Notes: generated by a model from the sequence alone, not told the origin. DNA of 8,132 nucleotides from Paraprevotella sp. (GCA_021205005.1 JAJPYK010000157.1:5199-13330), one strand, 5' to 3'; positions 1 to 8,109 are shown, counted from the stretch's first letter. Made by a program: numbers and translations.

Positions 1-2
1 CC

Positions 3-517
3 AAGGAATTCGACGTGGAGGTGTGGAATGCCGCGGGGAAATCGCTTACGGCGAGACAGGCAACCGGATCGTCCGGGATGCCGGCAGCCGGATTGTCCGG
101 GATACCGACAACGAGAGCGGGCTGCCCGAGTACTGACAATGGCCCAAGGATGAAGACATCCTTTATACGCCGTTTGACTCGCTGACCGTGGCGAACGCGG
201 TGGGAAGCGGCCTCATGGCGCACTACGATCTGAGCACGGCCCGCATCTATTATGATGCGGAGGTGGAGAACACCGCTCACCTGCTCATCCGGAGCAAGGA
301 TACGGGCAAGCTGGTGGTGAACATGAACCTGGCCGACTTCCTGTGCAACGCCCGCGGGGCGGATGCCATGCACCGTTACAGCAACCAGGAGTTTCTCGAC
401 CGCGAGAGCGACTACAAGGTCACGTTCTTCCTGGCTAACGGCTCATGGAAGTATGCAGATATAGAAATTTCCATTTTGAATTGGCGCAAGCGCATGGAAA
501 ATGTGGCGTTACAGTGA
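3..517 (+). CDS. FimB/Mfa2-family fimbrial anchor protein, C-terminal part, frame-disrupted
   Basis: This is the C-terminal part of a protein resembling the FimB/Mfa2 family, outer-membrane lipoproteins that anchor type V fimbriae and help limit their length. The 5' end lies outside the window. The most telling stretch is the end: EFLDRESDYKVTFFL (389-433) followed by a Trp-containing last strand, ISILNWRKRM. This matches the family ending in which a 'QEYLDRQD.Y..TFFL' block precedes a final strand of the type 'I.INSW'. Bases 3 to about 40 read FDVEVWNAAGK in frame 3, whereas 137-517 read in frame 2, so one base appears to be missing. Frame 3 stays open to 182 and frame 2 has a stop at 134-136. 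Two repairs are possible: a single missing base near 141-146, or an early shift near 38-46 plus a nonsense codon at 134. The stop at 515-517 lies 18 bases before the next gene, so the two are probably co-transcribed. Family assignment is fairly secure; whether the gene is functional is open. Confidence 0.75.
64..111 (+). repeat. Two-copy 24-base tandem repeat inside the anchor gene
   Basis: Bases 64-87 and 88-111 are a direct tandem duplication with 20 of 24 positions identical; both copies begin CCGGAT and share GTCCGGGAT. The unit is exactly eight codons, so copy number can change without shifting the frame. In frame 2 it encodes a repeated RIVRD. In frame 3 it encodes a repeated SG(M/I)P. 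It lies in the stretch where the reading frame is uncertain. Confidence 0.8.
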
Positions 518-521
518 CGAA

Positions 522-527
522 AGGAGG
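522..527 (+). promoter_or_regulatory. Strong Shine-Dalgarno sequence before the Mfa1-like gene
   Basis: AGGAGG, a full core match to the 16S anti-Shine-Dalgarno sequence, ends 8 bases before the ATG at 536. This spacing favours 536 over the GTG at 533 or the ATG at 539. It is the only such site among the four gene starts visible here; the other three follow A-rich leaders. Confidence 0.7.
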
Positions 528-535
528 GAATAGTG

Positions 536-2723
536 ATGATGGTAATAAGAAAATCTATCAGTATCCGTCTCTTGTTAGGAGTGCTGACCCTCTTCGGCGC
601 CCTCACCTCATGTAGCCAGATGGACGAGATCGGCCGGCCTGCGGATGATGCCGCTTCGACAACGGAAGGGAACTTCTACATCCAGTTGTCGTTGGAGGAT
701 TCTTACGGCAGCCAGGGGAGCACGCGAGCCGTCCGGGCCAACACGCTGCCGGAGGGCTACGATAGTGAGACGCCCGGCACGCCCACAGAGAACGCCATTC
801 GCAACCTTTACCTTTTCTTTTATGATGCGGAGACGGGGAAGTATATAACGACCGTAAACGTGAATCCCTCACAATTGATAAAGGATGACTATCGTTATAA
901 GATGAATCTCCCCGAGGGGATCGGAACGAAGATGCTGATCTATTGCGTGGCCAACTTGGCCAACGGGGCGGACGGCAATGCCGATCCTACCGTATTCCAG
1001 CATGACAAGGCTTATGAGACGGCCACTATGGCTTCTGTTAAAACGGAGTACCTGGATGTGATCAACGATTTTGTGCCCGGTAGCTACGGCAGGGTCAGTC
1101 GGTACGGACGGTGCGCCTTCGGGCATCCTGATGTCGGCGCAAGTGACGCTGGCTGACAACTGCGGAAGTAAAGTGGTCGACGTATCTCTGGGCGGCACGG
1201 AAGAGCATCCTTTGCATTTGAAAGCCGATTTGATTCACAGCGTCAGCAAGGCTCTCGTGCTGGTTACCCTGGATAAGGGAACAAAGTCGCCGACGGACGG
1301 AGATTATGACGCCTCGGATCTGGCCGATCGCAAAGGTAAGGAATACGACAACCCCGGTCCGGAATATGTGGCGGTGGCGCCGCGCGATGTCGGTGAAGTC
1401 TCGGGCGGAACGTTATATGCTCCCTATATCGGCTGGATCCGGAAAGATGAGGTGAAGTTCATACCGGGCGGTGTGAATAAGAAGCTTTACTTCTTCCCGC
1501 AGCAGAATGGCGATGTGCAGATGCCTGCATACAAGGATCCCAATATGCCCTTGACGGATTTTATGGACTTCACGCAGTCGGACGGTAAATTGGTGGCAGA
1601 GCCCAAGTCGGATTACGGCAATGAGTTCATATTCCATTCGGGCTACGACCTGCACTTGCAGTTGCTGGACGACTGGATGGAAACCGCAGAGGCATACGAC
1701 GGGACGCTTTGGGACAATACCATCAAGAGTAAGGATGTGTCTGCCCGATACGTAAACGGTATGTATTTCCCGGAGAATACTTTCAGCTTGCTTGATGAGA
1801 ATAAGGCGGAGGAGAAGCCCTATGCGGATGCGCTCAACGCATATAGCGGAGGACTTCCCATGGTGACCAACATACATATCGCAGCGCGTCTGAGACCGCG
1901 TAAGTTCGGCATTCCGAAGAATTTCGTGACGAAGTTCCAGGAGTTCTACAATAGCTACATAGCTGCGCGTACCGGTACAGAGGATGTGCGTAAAGCGTTC
2001 GAGGCCACGCTGGGAGGGCTGACCATACAGGATCTGGAGAAGGCCGGGATCTCGTCATGGGTAGATCATTTGCCCATGATCAATGACCACATCAAGTCCA
2101 TTAAGGACGAAGATCTGCCCAGCGGGATGAGTTCTGACACTAAGGCCGTCATCGAAAGCATCGCCGATATTTATGATTCCGGTTCGCCCGATACGACCGA
2201 GTACGTACTGACGATGGCACAGCTATATAAGAACTTGTGGTGGTACGACGACCGGCACTATACCAGTCTGCGTTTTCCCTCCAACACGTTCCTTTATTAT
2301 AGCGGGCAGACGACGACGGATGCGTCAGGCAAGACGACGGTGGTTCTTCCTACCTTGTGTTTCAGTGCGGACTTCTATCTGATGACCGCGGATGATGTGG
2401 CCGAACTGTTGGGGAGCACTACTTCCGACTCGAATGTGGAGGCGGCCTGGATATTCATCGAGACCTTGAAGTTGCAATCCGTCCCGCATCTGGGCGGATG
2501 GGGCTACTACTTCACCTATCTGGACGAGACCGGAGTTACGGCGGACTACAATGGCGTCACGCCTTATACGGCTTCCGAGGTCTATCGCAACCGGTATTAT
2601 CTGATTAACGTAACGCAGATCAACAATGCAGGCGGTTCCGTGACCGATGCGGAATACATCAAGACGTTCACCAGTCCTGTCAATTGGCAATATGCCGGCA
2701 AGGCCGATGTGAACTTGCATTAA
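536..2723 (+). CDS. Mfa1-family fimbrial major subunit-like lipoprotein (one frameshift)
   Basis: Likely the main shaft subunit of a type V (Mfa1-type) fimbria. The start is the ATG at 536, well spaced from AGGAGG. Residues 1-26 form a lipoprotein signal with lipobox LTSC (Cys26). A Thr-Arg-Ala motif at residues 63-65 is a plausible arginine-protease trimming site, as used to mature P. gingivalis pilins. Family features are NLYLFFYD (N-domain strand), GILMSAQVTL, a VTNIHIAARL strand near residue 443, GGWGYYFTYL, and a terminal YRNRYYLINVTQI block followed by the last strands. Frame 2 is read to about 1091 and frame 3 from about 1095. Dropping one G from the GGG at 1092-1094 joins them into about 728 residues, longer than P. 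gingivalis Mfa1 (about 560). Much of the excess is a helix-like stretch at about residues 457-572. The gene sits 18 bases after the anchor gene and 25 before the next. It could instead be an accessory subunit. Confidence 0.78.
1085..1100 (+). other. Apparent +1 frameshift site in the Mfa1-like gene
   Basis: Upstream codons read INDFVPGSYG in frame 2; downstream codons read GTDGAPSGILMSAQV in frame 3. Neither frame makes sense on the other side: frame 2 reaches a stop at 1154-1156, and frame 3 shows no family features upstream of about 1095. Removing one base between about 1085 and 1100, most simply from the GGG at 1092-1094, restores a continuous subunit. The exact base cannot be fixed without a relative to align. 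Confidence 0.75.
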
Positions 2724-2748
2724 CATTAACCCGAACAGAAACAAGAGT

Positions 2749-4052
2749 ATGATGTTATTGAATAAGAAACATACAAGATTCCTGCGTAGCGGAGGAAGGC
2801 TTTCCGCCCTGTTGATCATGGCGGGCTGCTCTTCTTCGGACGATCCGACGGAGGGGGCGGGCGTAGCCGACTTCGGCAATCTCTCGCAGTCCATTCAAGT
2901 GAACGTGCAATCCGTAGGTCCGCAGAGGCGGAGAGTTCGGTTAATTATAATTCGTTCACTTTGCTCTTTTGGAACGAGACTGAGTATAACAACTTCAATA
3001 GGGGTGCGCTGACCGCTACGCCGACATATGTGGTTACGGCTCCGCTGGGTATCTCTTCTTATGCCAGCGCCCTTTACGACACGCAAAAGAAGTATAATTC
3101 CAGTGCGTCTGTCTACTATTACAGCACAGGCTATTCGCCCACTGCGGTGTTGACACCGACGGCGCCTTCGGGAACGGGCTCCCAGTCGGAATATGCCGAA
3201 CTGACGTACAAGGACAATTCCCCTACGGGCAAGGCATGGCTCGGCCGCTACGACATCTGCTCCACCGATGCGTGGGAAGAGAACTACAGGGGCAGTTTCA
3301 ATGATCCTTTCGGACTGTTCTCCAAGACGCTGTTGTTCCGTCATCTCACTTCAAAACTGGTGTTCTACGTGATACGTGACGCTTCCATGACTTCCAAGGA
3401 ACGAGTGCGGCGTGTGACCGTGGACCACGTGAGAACGTTCCATCAAGGTAAGGAAGACATCACCAATTTGCAGTCGCCGACGACGTTCAAGTGGATGCCG
3501 TTCGATGATAATAACCTCAAGTCTTTGGTCTTCATCGACAACTATACGAATTCTATCGCCTACCTGAATAGCCAGACCTTGGGAAACTTGAAGCAGCCCG
3601 AATACGGCTACATGCCCATAGAGGCCCAGACTTTGCCCGATACCGTTTTGTTCACGAGCGGTCTGGACGACCCGGTGATGGCCGACCTCGAGACGCCTTT
3701 GGATTCCGTCTATGTCTGCGGCGATCTGGACCGCAAGGGAGGCTTTACGACCGGGCAGGGGGATTTATATCTGAAAATGAACATCCAGGCACAGTTCACT
3801 TACGCGAGCGAGTTCCCGACAGGATATACGGACGACAACGCCCAGGTGTTCTACAAGAAATGGGTCGATCAGTCGGTGCCCGTCTATGGCCTGGACGGCA
3901 ATCCGATCAACAGTTTCCTTCCGGGGTACGAATACCGCATCTACATCCATTTCTACAAGACGGGCGTGTATCTGGAGGCGAAGAAGGTGAAGTGGAAAGA
4001 GGGTGGTACGCACTACGTGGACTTCGGAGGAAATACTACAACGACGAATTAG
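2749..4052 (+). CDS. Fimbrillin-family (Mfa-like) lipoprotein, one frameshift
   Basis: A putative structural or accessory subunit of the same fimbria. The start is the ATG at 2749 (a second ATG follows at 2752), after the A-rich leader AACAGAAACAAGAGT. A lipoprotein signal ends in MAGC with Cys27, followed by an SSSDD linker. Repaired, the protein has about 434 residues. Fimbrillin traits are the FRHLTSKLVFYV strand near residues 197-208, matching the 'F.H..SKL.F' core of Mfa-like/fimbrillin domains, and a C-terminal pattern PGYEYRIYIHFYKTGV followed by a short strand ending VKWKEGG. The N-terminal part reads in frame 1 to about 2920 and the rest in frame 3. Adding one base at about 2917-2922 gives VQSVGPAEAESSVNYNSF. 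Unlike its neighbours it shows no Thr-Arg-Ala processing motif near the mature N-terminus. It sits 25 bases after the Mfa1-like gene. The precise fimbrillin subfamily and role are not recognisable. Confidence 0.65.
2914..2924 (+). other. Apparent -1 frameshift site in the fimbrillin-like gene
   Basis: Frame 1 reads IQVNVQSVGP to about 2920 and then turns into an Arg-rich stretch. Frame 3 from 2922 reads AEAESSVNYNSF and runs into convincing fimbrillin sequence. One missing base, for example an extra C at 2920-2921, joins the two. The longest downstream open frame with its own ATG begins only at 2961 and would lack both the signal peptide and the first strand, so it is unlikely to be a separate gene. 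Confidence 0.75.
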
Positions 4053-4093
4053 AACAAAGAATAGGATAAAGATGAATAGAATAGCCAAAAAAG

Positions 4094-6818
4094 ATGAAAT
4101 ATGCTCCGGGCAAGGCGGTCATGATGAGTGTCGCCTTGTGCGCTCTTTTTGTCTCTTCCTGTCATGAAGAGTTGGAGACGGAGAGCGGGATCGACCGCGA
4201 ATGGATGGTAAAGACGGGGAAGTGGCTGTCTGCCACGCGTCCCGGGATGCAGGTGCAGACCCGCGACGCCGCGACCCGTGCCGTTGCGGCCGTCGAGGAA
4301 GGATACACCCTGTTTGAGCAGGGCACGAAATACCGTCTGTTGGGGTTTGTCCGGCCCGAAGACAACCTTACGGCCCCCTTGCAGTTCCGCTTTAATGAGC
4401 AGGCCACGGAAGCCGTGGGGAGCAGCGTACATTTTGTAGATGTGCCGGATGCGGTGGACAACCTCGGTTTCACGGCCCATAACGGCGAAACGGGCTCCGC
4501 GGACGAAGGCCATTGCGCCATCAGCTTTTACGGCTTCACTTTCGGGACGACCGCGGACGTGACCTTGTCAGACCTGCCCTCTTCCGGTTCTCCCGTATTG
4601 TCGGATGTGTATTATAATGAGACTAACGGCACCCATTTGCAGGATCTGATGTGGGGCCGTTTGCAGGATGTGACGGAGGCAGTTAGTGTCTCTTATCCGA
4701 GCGAGATACCTTTCCAGCATGCCTACTCGCAGCTGAAAATCAAGGTGGGACAGCAAGCCAACGAGGAGGGCGAAAATATGTTCTCCGGGTTAGTCGTGAC
4801 GGGAGTGAAAGTGCCCTCTCATCCCACGCAGGGAAAGGTCTATCTCGAAGACGGATCCGTATGGGTGAACACGAGTACAAAGGGAGACATATCCTTGGAG
4901 GTCCCGTCCCCCGTGACTGTGACGACGAAGGCACAGGATTTGGGCGCGATGATCGTACTGCCCACGACCGACCTGAAAGACGTGGATCCGTATACTTTCG
5001 AACTGGACGTGACCGTACAGGGGCCGCAGGATGTATTGCAGACTTTTGCCGTAAACAACGGAGGAACTGCATCCGATGTAACGCCGGTGGGGAACACCTA
5101 CCAGCTCACCTTAAAGAAAAATCCCGTGATGTCCTCGACCAGTGCCAGCAATAGTCCTCTCTATTTGAAGCCCGGCTATTCCTACACCCTCGACATCGAG
5201 TTCATGGACAATTCGATGCGTATCATCACGGCCATGCCGATGAAAGAAGAATGGCTCTTCGGAGAGACGGACCATTATAAGGTCGCCTCACAGGGGCAGC
5301 CCCAGTTCTTCGACAACCGGGCCTGGTCCGACCGAAACCTCGGGGCCGACGAGTACGATGCCTCGGGAGGATTTACGCAATTCGCCAAGACCATGGGATA
5401 CTTTTACCAGGGACTCCGTAATATTCCTTATTGGCCTTTTAATTTTAAAGACGCTAACTATGACCATAGTTTGAACCTTTGGGTCGGTAAAGGGGAAGAT
5501 AGTAAGGGGAAGGGCTATCCGAATCCTTATTATAAAATGTATCTGCCCGAAGGCTTGACGGGTCCAGATATAGCGTACAGCAGTGGGGGGGAGCCTGAAA
5601 TATGGCCCGTACCCGATGGTCGATAATAATTTGCTGGAGGAGTCTGATGTGTTGAAATTCAGTAATGGTACTTACAGGCCTTGGTATTTTAGCCCAAGTG
5701 TATCGACAGCTTCCGCTCAAGGTGTAATCACGGAGATACCGGAACTCGGAGATGCGAAAGGCCGTTCATTCGGTTTTATGGGATCCAATAGTGGCATTGC
5801 TTATAGTAATGTGGATTGGTCGGACGTTTCCAACCAGCCGGTGCCTTCCGGTTGGCGAATCCCGACGAAAGACGAGATGATGTCCATCTTCCCGGGTACT
5901 CCTTTTGCAGGGAATTTCACTTTCCGCAGGGGGGAAAACAATTCCACCCCATCGGCATGGGGGCCGAGAGATGATGTAAACGCTGCTCCGATCGACAAGA
6001 GTGTGAAAGCCATCCGTTTCACGGTGCCTTATTATTGTAAAGATGATAAGAATCATTATTTGGTTTTTGATACCGATAACGATCCTGAGACAGGAAAAAC
6101 ATTTAAGGACTCAGGAAAGTATGCCTACTATAAAGATGCGATCGACTTCTTTATAAAGATAGACGATCCGGGGGTTACCCGGAAAGTGAACGGGAAGGAT
6201 ATATATGAAACGAGCGAAGATCCGCGAGCGTTGGTGCCTGATGATCGTACCCGTAACCTGGATTACGATCCTGTGGGCGATCCCGCTCCCGGCTACGTGT
6301 CGGTATACGTCATCAGCCGCGATGAGGAAAACGGTGATTTGTATACGTTGCAGGGAGCTAACGTAAGCACGAACTCTTATAAGTGTCTGGAATGGGGCGT
6401 AATCTACGGTATCAAGAAGTATCGCACTTCCGAAGCCTACCGGATGCGTTGGCGCGTGATTCAGTCCGGAGTATCGTCGGGAGGGGTGCCGATCTTCTAT
6501 ATCGAGGTCAGCCGTTACAGTTGCAAGAGCACGGACAAACTGACCTTAGATAATTACAAGAGCTATAGCTGGAACGTGCCGGATGCCCAATTGACCTTCC
6601 CGATTCAAGGGTATATTCAACCAACCAGTAGTTTTGGACTGAACAATTACGGGACGGAAACCATGTATACCACTTCTACCAAGGTTACGAATACGACAAA
6701 TATGATTTGGGCATTGCGTGTCAAGGTGACCGGAAACGACTACGGCAGCCAGTTCTTTTCCGTGGTGATGAACAGTAAGCTTTACGGCTATCAGTTGCGC
6801 ATGGTACGTGATTATTAA
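4094..6818 (+). CDS. Fimbrillin body fused to a FISUMP lectin-like domain, putative tip adhesin (frameshift at G7)
   Basis: Probably the fimbrial tip or accessory adhesin. The start is the ATG at 4094; residues 1-23 form a lipoprotein signal with lipobox VSSC (Cys23). A Thr-Arg-Ala motif follows in DAATRAVAAV (about residues 56-65), a likely arginine-protease site. The first half is fimbrillin-like: a FQHAYSQLKIKV strand at about 207-218 and LYLKPGYSYTLDIEF closing the domain. From about residue 411 (W-x-D-R-N-L-G-A) a FISUMP/C-type-lectin-like fold begins, with PSGWRIPT at 584-591, FPIQGY followed by a Gly/Asn-rich stretch, and the terminal YGYQLRMVRDY matching the family's 'YG..VRCVRD' end. 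About 170 to 200 extra residues sit inside this fold. The reading frame breaks at the G run 5585-5591. As written, translation stops at 5626 (510 residues); with six G it reaches 6818 (907 residues). An ATG at 4072 (MNRIAKK) would join only with one A removed from 4087-4092. Confidence 0.75.
5585..5591 (+). repeat. G7 homopolymer at the frameshift in the tip-adhesin gene
   Basis: Seven consecutive G lie exactly where the reading frame changes from frame 2 to frame 3. With G6, AGT GGG GGG AGC reads SSGGSLKYGPYP and continues to 6818. With G7, as here, translation ends at 5624-5626. The tract falls inside the FISUMP domain (about residue 498), so the length change removes the second half of the adhesin and leaves the fimbrillin body. 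It may be a slipped-strand switch or a homopolymer miscount. Confidence 0.85.
5929..5934 (+). repeat. G6 followed by A4, in frame, in the tip-adhesin gene
   Basis: Six G followed by four A form a second homopolymer within the same gene, read in frame as Arg-Arg-Gly-Glu-Asn. No frame break occurs here in this copy. It is listed because it could mutate by slippage in the same way as the G7 tract. Confidence 0.7.
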
Positions 6819-6834
6819 TCAGAAAACAAACAGT

Positions 6835-8109
6835 ATGAGAAAGTCAGATAACAGAAAACATACCGGCGGCATGCGCTGGTTGCTGTGGGCCGCCATGGCC
6901 GTATGCGGGGCGATATGGCTCGGCGTAGGGGTGTCGGGCTGCTCTTCGGAGACCGAGGAGACTGCCGGCAGCCTTTATCCGGACGTGCCGGAGGGCATGG
7001 TCGCTATCCGTTTCTCTTTGGGCGGTCAAAGCTATCTGGGAGCCACGGGAGGCAGCACCCGGGCTTCCACCCGCGCCGTGGTGGATGACGATCAGGCGAT
7101 AACGGAGAGTAAGCTGGACACCAATAAACTCCTCCCCTTGGACGACGGAACCACCGTTTGGATCGCGGCACAAAAAGCTTCTGCAAAAGCTTCCGATATC
7201 GGAAAGCCGGACGATAAGGGCAATTACGATCCTGCCTATTTTACGGTTGAGGGGACTGCTAAACTCACGTCTTTTGTGGTACACTCCACCGGCGATACGG
7301 ATGCCTCCGGAACCCCCATCACCTATCTTTATCCCTGTACGGTGGACTCAATGGGTAATGTGTTGACGGAAGAATCCCAGCCTTTCTTTTTGTCGGCTCC
7401 GGGCTATTTCCTTTTCACCGTGGTGTCTCCGGCCCGCAAGCTTAACGGCGATACCTGCCTGTCCATTAAGAACGGCCAGTACGTGTTGGCGAACGATACC
7501 CGTTACAAGGCTACCCGACCTGCGGTAGTGGATATCCAGACGGCAAAAGCGGGCGAATCGCGCGTGCAGTTCGTCCAACTGAATCCCATCATGAATCAGA
7601 CGGCACGTATCCGCGTGGTGCTTCCTATCGCGGCGGCCGAGAAGATCGGTATCCACGACTTCGGGATGTTGCAGACTGGTGTGGAAGTAAGCGGATTGCA
7701 AACCGACCCCGATCCCGGTGAGTACAACTGGTCGTTCAACAGTGCCCTGAAAGCCCAAATGGGGAACAAAAACGGCACGTTGCGCATCACCACCTTTACG
7801 AAAGAAGTCGTAGATTATGGCCAGGGACCTACGGAATGCTACATGGGCGACGCCAGCGTGCTGCCCACCAACTCCGTTTCGTTGCCGGTGACGGTCCTGC
7901 TCAACTTGCGTATCAACGGAGTGCCCACCTCCTACGAGATGATGCTCAACGAAAAAAAGTTCCTCGGAGGTTACTCGTATAATTATATTGGTCAGATCGA
8001 CAGAGACGCCAACGGCATGCATGTCATGTCATGGCAACAGGCCGGATGGTCGGAAAACTTGCATTTTGACAATATAAATGACGGGGGGGGGATAAACACT
8101 AAAAATTGA
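6835..8109 (+). CDS. Fimbrillin-clan lipoprotein (intact), accessory fimbrial subunit
   Basis: The only gene in the window that is open from start to stop without repair: 424 residues from the ATG at 6835. The reading frame extends back to a GTG at 6808 inside the previous gene, but the ATG after the leader CAGAAAACAAACAGT is the better start; Met13 is a less likely alternative. The signal peptide carries a Trp-rich hydrophobic core and lipobox VSGC with Cys36. Two Thr-Arg-Ala motifs lie four residues apart (residues 75-81, STRASTRAV), suggesting arginine-protease maturation. Fimbrillin-like traits are a VQLNPIMNQTARIRVVL strand in the middle, an FLGGYSYNYIGQI closing strand, and a Trp-containing end (MSWQQAGWSENLHF). 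It faintly resembles the BF2992-type fimbrillin-A clan, but I cannot confirm this. It begins 16 bases after the tip-adhesin gene and is probably translated from the same transcript. Confidence 0.72.
   Translation: MRKSDNRKHTGGMRWLLWAAMAVCGAIWLGVGVSGCSSETEETAGSLYPDVPEGMVAIRFSLGGQSYLGATGGSTRASTRAVVDDDQAITESKLDTNKLLPLDDGTTVWIAAQKASAKASDIGKPDDKGNYDPAYFTVEGTAKLTSFVVHSTGDTDASGTPITYLYPCTVDSMGNVLTEESQPFFLSAPGYFLFTVVSPARKLNGDTCLSIKNGQYVLANDTRYKATRPAVVDIQTAKAGESRVQFVQLNPIMNQTARIRVVLPIAAAEKIGIHDFGMLQTGVEVSGLQTDPDPGEYNWSFNSALKAQMGNKNGTLRITTFTKEVVDYGQGPTECYMGDASVLPTNSVSLPVTVLLNLRINGVPTSYEMMLNEKKFLGGYSYNYIGQIDRDANGMHVMSWQQAGWSENLHFDNINDGGGINTKN
8083..8091 (+). repeat. G9 homopolymer at the 3' end of the last gene
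   Basis: Nine consecutive G, the longest homopolymer in the window, encode Gly-Gly-Gly six codons before the stop. With eight G the protein would end directly after the three Gly. With ten it would end DKH. All three frames close within a few codons, so length change alters only the tail and does not act as an on/off switch. Confidence 0.85.

Noticed and set aside
1413..1877. Long reverse-strand open frame opposite the Mfa1-like gene, and similar ones at 7348-8022 and 2325-2894
   Set aside because: They lie wholly or mostly opposite well-supported coding sequence, show no domain or signal features, and their composition is what the coding strand's codon pattern produces in reverse.
2724..2748. 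Internal promoters of the Bacteroidales type (TTTG then TAnnTTTG) in the gaps between genes
   Set aside because: None of the four gaps (518-535, 2724-2748, 4053-4093, 6819-6834) contains a recognisable TAnnTTTG element. They look like translation leaders within one transcript.
2961..4052. A separate gene starting at the ATG at 2961
   Set aside because: It would lack a signal peptide and the first strand, and the frame stays open and protein-like upstream to about 2922. A frameshifted continuation of the gene starting at 2749 explains it better.
4072..4167. Upstream ATG at 4072 (MNRIAKK) as start of the tip gene or as a short leader peptide
   Set aside because: It is out of frame with the gene and joins only if one A is removed from 4087-4092. 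The ATG at 4094 gives a complete lipoprotein signal by itself.
5585..5591. Programmed ribosomal frameshifting at the G7 run
   Set aside because: No slippery heptamer with clear downstream pseudoknot or upstream Shine-Dalgarno spacing could be recognised, and the other breaks in the window lack any common signal. Indel or phase variation is simpler.
5583..6818. A separate FISUMP-domain gene starting at GTG 5583
   Set aside because: The start would be inside the G7 tract with no leader or signal peptide, and the FISUMP fold begins about 270 bases upstream in the other frame. One split gene is far more likely.
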